Notes: a model not told the origin generated them from the letters alone. A stretch of DNA of 8,743 bases from Campylobacteraceae bacterium (GCA_026986355.1 JALSOO010000180.1:1-8743); one strand, 5' to 3'; shown: positions 1-6,370, counted from the first letter of the stretch. A program made the numbers and translations.

Positions 1-28
1 TTTAAAGTTTGGTAAAATGAGCTAAAAA

Positions 29-355
29 TTACTGCCAACCTAGACGTTCTGGTTGGTCTCTAAACTTCTCAGTTATTGGTAACTTAAGCTTCATACCTTT
101 ATGTAGCTTTTTACTTTTAGGAATAACAGCTCTATTAGCTTCATAAATCATAGAAGCCTCTTTTACATCTCCATAATAGGTAGAGGCTAAATCCTCTAAA
201 GTTGTATCATTAAACCGTACAACAATATTTGTCCATGTCATATTTTTAGGGAGTTCACTCAAAACACTACTTTCAGTAGCAGATAAATTAGTTGTAGCTC
301 CTAAAAAAATGAGTAACGATGCCGAAAAAGTCAATACACATAATCGTTTTTTCAT
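29..355 (-). CDS. Small exported LysM-type protein, 108 aa
   Basis: This gene probably encodes a periplasmic or envelope protein that binds peptidoglycan through one LysM-like module; no enzyme domain is visible. The N-terminus is a signal peptide: MKKR, then a hydrophobic stretch over about residues 6-20, with a likely cleavage after LSA at residue 26. Residues 43-93 look like LysM: IVVRFNDTTLEDLA, then YYGD, then YEANR, ending in LHKGMKLKLP. A longer reading from a TTG at 398-400 is possible, but that start lies upstream of the likely -10 box and has no ribosome site. The ATG at 353-355 has AAAGGA seven bases upstream and begins a clean signal peptide, so it is preferred. The gene follows ilvC on the same strand but is separated from it by a terminator. 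LysM assignment is from pattern only and the module is somewhat divergent. The precise function is unknown. Confidence 0.8.
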   Translation of the reverse strand: MKKRLCVLTFSASLLIFLGATTNLSATESSVLSELPKNMTWTNIVVRFNDTTLEDLASTYYGDVKEASMIYEANRAVIPKSKKLHKGMKLKLPITEKFRDQPERLGWQ

Positions 356-362
356 CTCTATT

Positions 363-368
363 TCCTTT
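363..368 (-). promoter_or_regulatory. Ribosome binding site fixing the LysM gene start
   Basis: Read on the minus strand this is AAAGGA, seven bases before the ATG at 353-355. It decides the start in favour of the 108-residue protein over a 15-residue longer reading from TTG. Confidence 0.75.
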
Positions 369-386
369 ATTAAATTGTGAATAGAT

Positions 387-392
387 ATTATA
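387..392 (-). promoter_or_regulatory. -10 box of the LysM gene
   Basis: A perfect TATAAT on the minus strand lies about 31 bases before the start codon and downstream of the ilvC terminator. No convincing -35 is seen, which is common for sigma-70 promoters in Campylobacterota. The expected transcript start near 380 would give a leader of about 25 bases holding the ribosome site. Confidence 0.55.
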
Positions 393-432
393 CAATTCAA
401 AAACTTAGAAGTTAAATTATTTTGATGATTTT

Positions 433-482
433 AAACAAAAAGAGTGATGTACCTAATGTGAAAAGCAGATAGATACATCACT
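433..482 (-). terminator. Rho-independent terminator after ilvC
   Basis: Nine-base perfect inverted repeat (AGTGATGTA at 443-451 and TACATCACT at 474-482) with a 22-base loop. On the minus strand it is followed by CTTTTTGTTT. It starts 12 bases past the ilvC stop. The loop is longer than usual, so the fold could be weaker than the arms suggest. Confidence 0.7.
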
Positions 483-493
483 AGAAGAATAGA

Positions 494-1519
494 TTAGTTC
501 TTATCTTGGTCTACAATTTTACCTGCACTAATCCAAGGCATCATAGCACGAAGAGAGTTACCTGTTTTAGTAATAAGCTTCTCTTTATCATTTGTTCTTT
601 CAGCATTCATTCTTGGGTATCCTGCTTGACCTTCTAGGATAAAGTCTTTTGCAAATCTACCATCTTGAATCTCTTTTAGAATCTCTCTCATAGCATCTTT
701 TGAGCTATCATTAATTACTCTTTTTCCAGATACATAATCCCCATACTCTGCTGTATTTGAGATAGAGTATCTCATATCTGCAATTCCACCCTCAAACATA
801 AGGTCAACGATTAATTTTAACTCATGTAAACACTCAAAATAAGCAAGTTCAGGAGCGTAACCAGCTTCTGTTAATGTCTCGAAACCTGCTTGAACAAGAG
901 ATGATACACCACCACAAAGTACGGCTTGTTCTCCAAATAGGTCTGTCTCTGTTTCATCTTTGAATGTTGTCTCGATAATTGCTGTTCGTCCACCACCAAT
1001 AGCAGAAGCATAAGATAGAGCTAACTCTTTTGTTGTACCACTTGGATTTTGACCAACAGCGATAAGGTCAGGTATACCTCCACCTCTTACAAACTCACTT
1101 CTTACTGTATGACCTGGAGCTTTTGGAGCAATCATTGTTACATTAATATCTTTTCTAGGGATAATTCTTCCAAAATGGATATTAAATCCATGTCCAAATG
1201 CAATAGTAGCACCCTCTTGAAGATTTGGCTCAATCTCATTTTCATAAATATCTTTTTGATTCTCATCTGGAAGAAGAATCATAACTACATCTGCTTTTGC
1301 TGTTGCTTCTGCTACTGTAAGTGTCTCAAAACCTTTAGCTTCAGCCTTTGCCCAAGAAGAACCATTTTTTCTAAGACCGACAACAACATCTACACCTGAA
1401 TCTCTTAAGTTTTCAGCATGTGCATGTCCTTGAGAACCAAAACCTATCATCGCTACTGTTTTTGATTTAATAATATTTAAATCACAATCTTTGTCATAAT
1501 ATACATTTAATGTTGACAT
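494..1519 (-). CDS. ilvC: Ketol-acid reductoisomerase (NADP+), class I
   Basis: Second common enzyme of valine, leucine and isoleucine synthesis: it isomerises and reduces 2-acetolactate or 2-aceto-2-hydroxybutyrate to the 2,3-dihydroxy acid, using NADPH and Mg2+ in the cytoplasm. The 341-residue length fits the short class I form rather than the roughly 490-residue class II form. The Rossmann fingerprint GFGSQG is at residues 26-31, and a cofactor-specifying loop after GLR (48-50) contains Ser54 and Ser55, as in NADPH-using members. Family motifs visible are AFGHGFNIHF (catalytic-region His110), PKAPGH (132-137), the metal-site segment DLFGEQAVLCGG (Asp193, Glu197), and FECLHELK (Glu229, Glu233). 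The start has AAGGA six bases upstream. No ilvB, ilvH or ilvD lies next to it; it stands alone with its own promoter and terminator. Confidence 0.97.
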   Translation of the reverse strand: MSTLNVYYDKDCDLNIIKSKTVAMIGFGSQGHAHAENLRDSGVDVVVGLRKNGSSWAKAEAKGFETLTVAEATAKADVVMILLPDENQKDIYENEIEPNLQEGATIAFGHGFNIHFGRIIPRKDINVTMIAPKAPGHTVRSEFVRGGGIPDLIAVGQNPSGTTKELALSYASAIGGGRTAIIETTFKDETETDLFGEQAVLCGGVSSLVQAGFETLTEAGYAPELAYFECLHELKLIVDLMFEGGIADMRYSISNTAEYGDYVSGKRVINDSSKDAMREILKEIQDGRFAKDFILEGQAGYPRMNAERTNDKEKLITKTGNSLRAMMPWISAGKIVDQDKN

Positions 1520-1550
1520 TGTTTTTCCTTGGAAGTTTAAAAATTTCGCG

Positions 1551-1556
1551 ATTATA
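1551..1556 (-). promoter_or_regulatory. -10 box of ilvC
   Basis: Minus-strand TATAAT about 31 bases upstream of the ilvC start, predicting a leader of roughly 25 bases. The leader is too short for a T-box or a peptide attenuator, so regulation by those devices is not indicated. It lies inside CGAT-TAT-ATCG, a small inverted repeat that could be coincidental. Confidence 0.5.
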
Positions 1557-1591
1557 TCGTAATATTACTTATTTTACTTAGGTTATTTATG

Positions 1592-1597
1592 TATAAT
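1592..1597 (+). promoter_or_regulatory. -10 box of the nfeD-qmcA operon
   Basis: Perfect TATAAT preceded by a T-rich stretch (ATTTTACTTAGGTTATTTATG), 38 bases before the nfeD ATG. It is divergent from the ilvC promoter about 36 bases away. No clear -35. Confidence 0.5.
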
Positions 1598-1635
1598 AAA
1601 GTTTAACTTTTATCAACAGTTAAGAGGAGTTATAG

Positions 1636-2088
1636 ATGATAGAATTTTCAACCATGAGTCTATTTTGGTGGCATTGGGTTATTTTTGGAATTGTTTTGAT
1701 TACACTTGAGATATTTAGTGGTACTTTTATTCTTTTAGGTTTAGGTTTAGCATCAATGATTGTTGGTGCATTGACCCAACTCTTTCATATATCATTGGAG
1801 ATGGAGCTTACTTTATGGATAGTTTTATCTATATTATCTCTTATGATATGGTTTAAATATCTAAAAGATTCATCTATTGATAACTCTGGTCAATCAAACT
1901 ACTCCCTAGATACATTAGGTACTGTAGAGACTCCGATAAAAGTTAATGGCAGAGGTTCTGTACGTTTTGACACCCCTGTTTTAGGAAATACTCTATGGAC
2001 TGCTACATCAAAAGAGAATCTCGAAATAAACAATCGTGTTAAGATTGTAGAGATAAAAGGGCAACTTATCGAAGTTGCAAAACTATAA
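1636..2088 (+). CDS. NfeD-family membrane protein with C-terminal OB fold
   Basis: Short NfeD-type protein of 150 residues, expected in the inner membrane as partner of the SPFH protein encoded just downstream. Three hydrophobic segments lie at about 10-28, 29-49 and 57-74. The soluble tail at about 94-149 has the family's OB-fold pattern: LGTVETPI, then NGRGSVRFDTPVLGNTLW, then VKIVEIKGQLIEV. There is no ClpP-like serine protease domain, so this is the short form. The start has AAGAGGAG six bases upstream; a second Met at residue 7 is possible but has no such site. NfeD and SPFH genes are paired widely in bacteria (ybbJ and qmcA in E. coli), which supports the call. The role of the pair, often described as membrane microdomain organisation or quality control, is not settled. 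Confidence 0.9.
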   Translation: MIEFSTMSLFWWHWVIFGIVLITLEIFSGTFILLGLGLASMIVGALTQLFHISLEMELTLWIVLSILSLMIWFKYLKDSSIDNSGQSNYSLDTLGTVETPIKVNGRGSVRFDTPVLGNTLWTATSKENLEINNRVKIVEIKGQLIEVAKL

Positions 2089-2108
2089 AATTTATTGAAG
2101 GATTTATA

Positions 2109-2966
2109 ATGGAAGGATTAAATGTATTAATCATATTGGCTATTGGAGTTATTGTTACACTCTATCAAGGAATCAAAATTGTCCCCCAAGGAGAGGAGTG
2201 GGTTATAGAGAAACTTGGTAAGTTCTCTCGTACTCTACAACCTGGGCTAAATATTATTATACCTTATATAGATAGTGTTCGTAAACGTATCTCTACCCGT
2301 GATATTATTATGGATATTCCACAACAAGAGGTAATTACCAAAGATAATGCCGTAATTAGAACCAATGCTATCGCCTTTGTTCGTGTTACAAATCCAAAAG
2401 ATGCTCTTTATGGTGTAGAGGATTTTAAATTGGCTATTGCTAGTCTTATTATGACTACATTACGTTCAATTATAGGAGAGATGAAACTTGATGAAGCATT
2501 AAGTAACCGTGAGATGATAAAAGCACGATTAAAAGATGGAATCATTGATGATGTTGCTGATTGGGGAGTAACTGTAAAATCAGTAGAGATTCAAGACATC
2601 AATCCAAGTCTATCAATGCAAGACTCAATGGAGCGTCAAGCAGCAGCAGAACGAGAAAGACGTGCAATTGAAACAACAGCAGAGGGAAATAAAAATGCAG
2701 CTATTTTAGAAGCACAAGGTAAACTAGAAGCCTCAAAACTAGAAGCACAAGCACAAGTAGCACTTGCTAATGCGTCATCAAAAGCGATGCAGATGATTGC
2801 CCAAGCTACAGATGGCAAAGAGCTACCTGCAATGTTCCTACTTGGAGATAGATATATCAACACACTAGAGAAGATGACTCAATCTCCCAACTCTAAATTT
2901 GTTATATACCCTGCAGATATTCAAGGAGCTATCAAAGGTATGTTGGGTTCTGTTTTAAAGAAATAA
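2109..2966 (+). CDS. qmcA: Stomatin-like SPFH-domain protein, QmcA/YbbK type
   Basis: Membrane-anchored band-7 (SPFH) protein of 285 residues, thought to oligomerise at the inner membrane. An N-terminal membrane segment (about 4-20) is followed by the SPFH domain (about 22-180), with typical strings: IVPQGEEWVIEKLGKFSRTLQPGLN, read as 24-48; DIPQQEVITKDNAVI (69-83); and MERQAAAERERRA at the domain end. Residues about 171-225 are rich in Ala, Glu and Gln and should form a coiled coil. The C-terminal FVIYPADIQGAIKGMLG motif is shared with QmcA relatives. It lies 20 bases after nfeD, with GAAGGA six bases before the ATG, so translation from one message is likely. Its stop codon abuts the stop of the convergent gene with no bases between. 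The subfamily is clear; the physiological substrate or client is unknown. Confidence 0.92.
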   Translation: MEGLNVLIILAIGVIVTLYQGIKIVPQGEEWVIEKLGKFSRTLQPGLNIIIPYIDSVRKRISTRDIIMDIPQQEVITKDNAVIRTNAIAFVRVTNPKDALYGVEDFKLAIASLIMTTLRSIIGEMKLDEALSNREMIKARLKDGIIDDVADWGVTVKSVEIQDINPSLSMQDSMERQAAAERERRAIETTAEGNKNAAILEAQGKLEASKLEAQAQVALANASSKAMQMIAQATDGKELPAMFLLGDRYINTLEKMTQSPNSKFVIYPADIQGAIKGMLGSVLKK

Positions 2967-2986
2967 CTAACAAACAGGGATTTTTT
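2948..2986 (+). terminator. Possible terminator of nfeD-qmcA
   Basis: CTGTTT at 2950-2955 pairs with AAACAG at 2972-2977, extended by two G-U pairs, with a 16-base loop. It is followed by A and six Ts (2981-2986). The hairpin spans the qmcA stop and the last codons of the convergent gene. The stem is short and weak, so the call is tentative. Confidence 0.4.
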
Positions 2987-4115
2987 CATATCGTAAACAC
3001 TCAATCTCTTCTAGTAAATCATCTATATCCTCTGTCATATAAGATTGGATAATAATCTCTGCTTCATAGAGAGATAGGGTGTGTTGTCCATAAAAGCGAA
3101 CACCATCAATAATAGTAGAAGCTAATTTGAGGCTATATTTATACTCATTGTAGAGAGTCAACTCTTTGTAGAGATTGACCAATTTAAAATGAAAATATTC
3201 AGCCATATCCATTTTGTTTTGAGAAAGATAATAGGAGGCTAAATCTTTGAAAATCATAGCAACATATGAACCATAATCCAAAAGATTTTCATCTGCTAAC
3301 TCAATATAGTAGTTTAATGATGCACGATAGGCAGATAGTCCATCTACATATTCATGTTGTGTTGTATATATCTTACCAAGATGATAGAAAGTAGAAGCGA
3401 TAGTAGCTCTATACCCAATAGGCTCTTTTTGATGCAGATAAAGCAAAATTTCAAGAGCCAAGATATAAACCTCTCCAGCCTTATTAACTCTATTATGTCT
3501 AAAATATAGAGAAGCCAACTTATAAAGCGTCATTGCTAGTTCTGATTGATAATCATCTGATTCATCTGTAACTAAACTCTGATATATATTTAATGCACCC
3601 ATATAGGCATCTTTTGTCTCTTTGAACTTATTTTGTTCATCACAAATAATCGAAAGGTAGTTATAGATACTCAATATCTCCATCTTATACTTATCAAAAG
3701 ATAAGCCATTGTATATAGAGAGTGCTTTATCATAAAAATACTCTGCCTCCTCATACTTATACTCCACTCGATACAAATTTCCTATAGATGTATAGTTTTG
3801 AGCCAAGATAGAGAAATCTGTTCTCTCATCATTATTCAACATCTTTTCCATTATAAATATAGCATGTTTATAATATTTAATTGCCAAAGTATAAGAGTTC
3901 TCTTCTTTATATATTTGAGCCAATGAATTCAATGTTTTAACAACAAGAGACCCATAATAATCTTTATCTAAAACAAGTAATCTCTTTTGAACTTTTAAAA
4001 GTTTAAAATAGAGTTCTTTTGCAATATCAAATTGACCTCTGCTCAAATAACTCTTGGCAGAGTTACGAAGAGACTCCTCCATAAGTTCCTCAATAATCGT
4101 CTCTAAATTGTACAT
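2967..4115 (-). CDS. Cytoplasmic TPR-type helical-repeat protein, 382 aa
   Basis: Function not recognised. The protein has no signal peptide or membrane segment and consists almost entirely of helical repeats of the tetratricopeptide kind, probably a protein-protein interaction scaffold. Aligning the segments of the type LAxLY shows anchor residues at Tyr23, Tyr69, Tyr115, Cys158, Tyr204, Tyr250, Tyr296 and Tyr342. That gives eight units at a pitch of 46 residues, once 43. Examples are LNSLAQIYKEENSYTLAIKY, FYHLGKIYTTQHEY and LASYYLSQNKMDMAEYF. This is longer than the 34-residue TPR and the 42-residue kinesin-light-chain type. The C-terminal 30 residues are acidic and end in IPVC. The start has AAGGGAG seven bases upstream. 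The gene is divergent from thiD and convergent with qmcA, so context gives no partner. Confidence 0.85.
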   Translation of the reverse strand: MYNLETIIEELMEESLRNSAKSYLSRGQFDIAKELYFKLLKVQKRLLVLDKDYYGSLVVKTLNSLAQIYKEENSYTLAIKYYKHAIFIMEKMLNNDERTDFSILAQNYTSIGNLYRVEYKYEEAEYFYDKALSIYNGLSFDKYKMEILSIYNYLSIICDEQNKFKETKDAYMGALNIYQSLVTDESDDYQSELAMTLYKLASLYFRHNRVNKAGEVYILALEILLYLHQKEPIGYRATIASTFYHLGKIYTTQHEYVDGLSAYRASLNYYIELADENLLDYGSYVAMIFKDLASYYLSQNKMDMAEYFHFKLVNLYKELTLYNEYKYSLKLASTIIDGVRFYGQHTLSLYEAEIIIQSYMTEDIDDLLEEIECLRYEKIPVC

Positions 4116-4218
4116 ACTAAATCTCCCTTAATGATTTGCCTTGATTAATAATACAAATTAAATGTGTATAAAAAAAAGAAAATATAAGAGATTTTTTTTA
4201 AAATATTTTTTTTATAAA

Positions 4219-4268
4219 AAATAGTATTAAATAGTAATCATTTAAAATAGTATCTATTAGACGTAGTA
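4219..4268. repeat. AAATAGTA direct repeats
   Basis: AAATAGTA occurs at 4219-4226, 4229-4236 and 4245-4252, and a related CGTAGTA at 4262-4268. The TAGTA cores are spaced by 10, 16 and 16 bases and run directly into the palindrome. They could be regulator binding sites or a result of the base composition. Confidence 0.5.
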
Positions 4269-4295
4269 TTATATTAAATATTTTTTAATATAATA
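4267..4295. repeat. 12-bp perfect palindrome with outward-facing TATAAT boxes
   Basis: Arms at 4267-4278 and 4284-4295 pair perfectly around a five-base spacer, and the match extends three further pairs (one G-U) to 4264 and 4298. The right arm contains plus-strand TATAAT (4289-4294), positioned for thiD. The left arm contains the minus-strand TATAAT (4268-4273), positioned for the TPR gene. Stem bases are all A or T, so it is a poor terminator and more likely a promoter or operator element. Confidence 0.6.
4289..4294 (+). promoter_or_regulatory. Candidate -10 box of thiD
   Basis: TATAAT 53 bases before the thiD ATG, predicting a leader of about 47 bases. A weaker alternative, TATGAT at 4318-4323, would leave only about 18 bases. 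The AT-richness makes any single assignment uncertain. Confidence 0.35.
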
Positions 4296-4347
4296 TTAGA
4301 AATTAAATTTTTATAGTTATGATGTAACAAAAAAGGAAAAATCTAAT

Positions 4348-5157
4348 ATGAATGATAAACGATATAAATCGGTACTAACTATCGCAGGGTCAGACTCTGG
4401 AGGTGGAGCAGGAATACAAGCAGATATAAAAAGTATATCAGCAAACGGTGCATATGCCTCTACAGTTATTACAGCTAGTACAGCACAAAATACACAAGGT
4501 GTGATAGATATACACCCTATTCCCATTAAACATATTGAGGCTCAACTAGAGGCTGTTTTGAGTGATATTGAGTTTGGAGCTATCAAAATTGGAATGCTTC
4601 ACTCATCAGAAGTTATAAATGTAGTCAAAGATAGACTAAAAAAGTATAATATAGATAAAATTATCCTAGACCCCGTAATGATTGCCTCATCAGGAGATAG
4701 ACTACTTGATGATAAAGCTATTGATGCTCTAAAATTATTTATACCACATATATATCTACTCACACCAAATATCCAAGAGGCTGAACTTCTCATAGGTCAC
4801 TCCATCAACTTAGATAATATAAAAGAGTCTGCAAAAGAGATAGGAGAGGAGTTCTCTACATCAGTTTTGTTAAAAGGTGGACATTTAGAAGAGAGAGAGC
4901 TAATGAGTGATACTCTCTACATCTATAAAAGTAAAAAGATTATAACCATTCAAAATCCATCTGTTAAAACAAAAAATACACATGGAACAGGCTGTTCTCT
5001 ATCCTCTGCGATTGCTACCTATATTAGCTTGGGATATGGGCTAGAAGAGGCTGTAATAAAGAGTTGCACCTATGTAAATGAAGCGATTGAAGCAGGAAAA
5101 AATAAAATATTAGGAAAAGGAAATGCACCCATTAACCATTTTAAATTAAAAAATTAA
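4348..5157 (+). CDS. thiD: Hydroxymethylpyrimidine / phosphomethylpyrimidine kinase
   Basis: Thiamine synthesis enzyme that phosphorylates 4-amino-5-hydroxymethyl-2-methylpyrimidine and then its monophosphate to the diphosphate, which is joined to the thiazole unit by ThiE. The 269-residue length and ribokinase-like fold fit the family. The N-terminal signature SDSGGGAG is at 15-22 and the pyrimidine-binding region TAQNTQGV at 45-52 (Gln47 is the expected ligand). LDPVM is at 107-111, LLKGGH at 174-179, and the anion-hole motif HGTGCS at 212-217 carries the catalytic Cys216 seen in ThiD. No fused ThiE domain is present. The start has AAGGA ten bases upstream. No other thiamine gene lies in the window, and no TPP riboswitch is visible upstream. 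Confidence 0.95.
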   Translation: MNDKRYKSVLTIAGSDSGGGAGIQADIKSISANGAYASTVITASTAQNTQGVIDIHPIPIKHIEAQLEAVLSDIEFGAIKIGMLHSSEVINVVKDRLKKYNIDKIILDPVMIASSGDRLLDDKAIDALKLFIPHIYLLTPNIQEAELLIGHSINLDNIKESAKEIGEEFSTSVLLKGGHLEERELMSDTLYIYKSKKIITIQNPSVKTKNTHGTGCSLSSAIATYISLGYGLEEAVIKSCTYVNEAIEAGKNKILGKGNAPINHFKLKN

Positions 5158-5190
5158 ACGGATTCAAGAGAAATAATGATTAATTTTTAG

Positions 5191-5196
5191 TACAAT
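5191..5196 (+). promoter_or_regulatory. Candidate -10 box of the 5231 gene
   Basis: TACAAT after a T-rich run (TAATTTTTAG), 35 bases before the ATG. No terminator is seen after thiD, so read-through from thiD is also possible across the 73-base gap. Confidence 0.35.
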
Positions 5197-5230
5197 TATA
5201 AAGAAAAACAAAAACAAAAAAGGTTTTAAT

Positions 5231-6349
5231 ATGTTAAAGCATTTAATAATTGTACTAATTATTGTAATTTTAGTTGCTATAAAACTCAATTTTAATGATA
5301 CTTCTCCTACTCAAACAGTAGTGATTAAAAATAGTCCAAACATAATAAAAATTCCTATAAAACAGATAAAAAAAGAATCCAATAAAACTTATAGTAATAT
5401 AAATACAAAAATAGATAAAAAGTGTAGTAGAAATATGGACAATAACTTAAGTATAGAAATTGACAAAATGCTCAAAAAAGCCCATACACTATTTCGTAAT
5501 TCACAAGATGCACAAGCCATAGAACTCTATCAAAAGATTATTAAAAAGACCCAAAATAGTCATGATATAAAGCTCTTAGAGCAGTTTACAGAGGCTTGTA
5601 TGCAGATGGCATTTCTCTATCAGATTTATCCAAATTCAGATAAAGAGATGGCTATAGAAGCATATAGTAAGGTTATAGATAAATTTAAAGATAGTAAAAA
5701 CTCTAAACTACTAGAGTATTATATTACAGCTACGGTACAACAAGCTTATCTCTTTGATAAAGACGAGAGAGCTGATATATATGATGCACTAATAGAAAAG
5801 TTTGAAAATACCAATGATATAAAGCTTCAAAAAAGAGTCGAAGAGTTGTTAATCAATAAAAGTTTTGAACTTATGGGAAAAGAGGATGAAGAGGCAATGG
5901 ATATTTTAGATAAAATTATCAATAAATATGAAAATAGAGGAGACAAAGAGAATCTACCAGAATCTGTTGACCTTGCTATATTAAATAACCTTGAACTCTC
6001 TATTATAACAGCCAATGATGATGAAAAGTATGTTGAACTTGCCAATAAATATCTATCTAAATCCCCAGAAACCAAACCCATTATAGAGATGTTAGAGATT
6101 ATAAAAAATTCTCAATACTTAGAGCAAGATGAAGCCTTCAATCAATGGTTAAGAGAAAATAAAAAATACCATTTTGAAGATTGGAGTTTTGAAGAGATGA
6201 AAAGATGGGTCAACAATATGGACGACCCAGAGACAAAAAAGAGAGTCAAAAAGTATCTTGACGCTTTTGAAAATTATAAATACAATCAAAGAAATAGCAA
6301 AAATGGACTAGATACAAACCATAAAATAGATATTACGGATTTATATTAA
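5231..6349 (+). CDS. Membrane-anchored helical-repeat (TPR-like) protein, unknown function, 372 aa
   Basis: Not recognised as a named family. A hydrophobic segment at residues 4-19 after MLKH looks like an uncleaved N-terminal anchor, which would place the rest in the periplasm. A polar, Lys- and Asn-rich linker (20-74) follows, then at least four related helical units: AIELYQKIIKK (96-106), AIEAYSKVIDKF (141-152), ADIYDALIEKF (181-191) and AMDILDKIINKY (222-233). Each is followed by a charged loop with Lys-Leu or similar and a second helix. Spacing is 39-45 residues, so the units are TPR-like but irregular. A fifth, decayed unit may lie at 252-275. The C-terminal part (295-350) is highly charged and Trp-containing (QWLREN, EDWSFEEMKRWV). 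AAAAAGG lies seven bases before the ATG. It is convergent with the multihaem cytochrome gene and shares its terminator; a link in function is not shown. Confidence 0.8.
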   Translation: MLKHLIIVLIIVILVAIKLNFNDTSPTQTVVIKNSPNIIKIPIKQIKKESNKTYSNINTKIDKKCSRNMDNNLSIEIDKMLKKAHTLFRNSQDAQAIELYQKIIKKTQNSHDIKLLEQFTEACMQMAFLYQIYPNSDKEMAIEAYSKVIDKFKDSKNSKLLEYYITATVQQAYLFDKDERADIYDALIEKFENTNDIKLQKRVEELLINKSFELMGKEDEEAMDILDKIINKYENRGDKENLPESVDLAILNNLELSIITANDDEKYVELANKYLSKSPETKPIIEMLEIIKNSQYLEQDEAFNQWLRENKKYHFEDWSFEEMKRWVNNMDDPETKKRVKKYLDAFENYKYNQRNSKNGLDTNHKIDITDLY

Positions 6350-6370
6350 TCCGTAATTTATATTTTTCTC
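6332..6370. terminator. Shared bidirectional terminator between convergent genes
   Basis: ATTACGGATT at 6332-6341 and AATCCGTAAT at 6348-6357 form a perfect ten-base stem with a six-base loop. On the plus strand it is followed by TTATATTTTTC, a good U-tract. On the minus strand the following bases (ATCTATTTTAT) are less U-rich. The left arm encodes the last residues of the plus gene, and the loop and right arm contain its stop. The minus gene stop begins one base after the stem. Confidence 0.75.

Larger units (their letters stand above)
4116..4347. other. AT-rich divergent regulatory region between the TPR gene and thiD
   Basis: This 232-base stretch has no gene. It holds three 8-base runs of A or T (A at 4170-4177, T at 4192-4199 and 4206-4213), three AAATAGTA boxes, and a long palindrome with a TATAAT box in each arm facing outward. 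The thiD ribosome site AAGGA is at 4333-4337. No TPP riboswitch was found: the conserved CUGAGA element is absent from the thiD leader. Confidence 0.7.

Noticed and set aside
1..28. TAAAAT at 13-18 as a plus-strand promoter
   Set aside because: It would transcribe into the back of the LysM gene with no plus-strand gene to serve; too little sequence to the left to judge.
1049..1399. Plus-strand open frame of 116 codons inside ilvC
   Set aside because: Lies fully opposite a certain enzyme gene, has a low-complexity Cys/Phe/Ser-rich product and no ribosome site; a shadow of ilvC.
2690..2770. Repeated GAAGCACAAG / CTAGAAGC strings
   Set aside because: Codon-level repetition from the Ala/Glu/Gln coiled coil of the SPFH protein, not a DNA repeat element.
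2636..2863. Minus-strand open frame inside qmcA
   Set aside because: Ala/Ser-rich product is the reverse of the Ala/Glu coiled-coil codons; no support as a gene.
4170..4213. Three 8-base A or T runs as possible phase-variation tracts
   Set aside because: Such runs are expected in DNA this AT-rich, and they lie in an untranslated leader; no sign of length-dependent switching can be read from one sequence.
4295..4347. TPP riboswitch upstream of thiD
   Set aside because: The leader is too short and lacks the conserved CUGAGA and related elements.
4317..4793. Minus-strand open frames opposite the thiD start and middle
   Set aside because: Entirely or largely opposite thiD, whose motifs are unmistakable; no upstream signals.
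5827..6081. Minus-strand open frame within the 5231 gene
   Set aside because: Ser/Leu-rich shadow of a Lys/Glu-rich coding strand.
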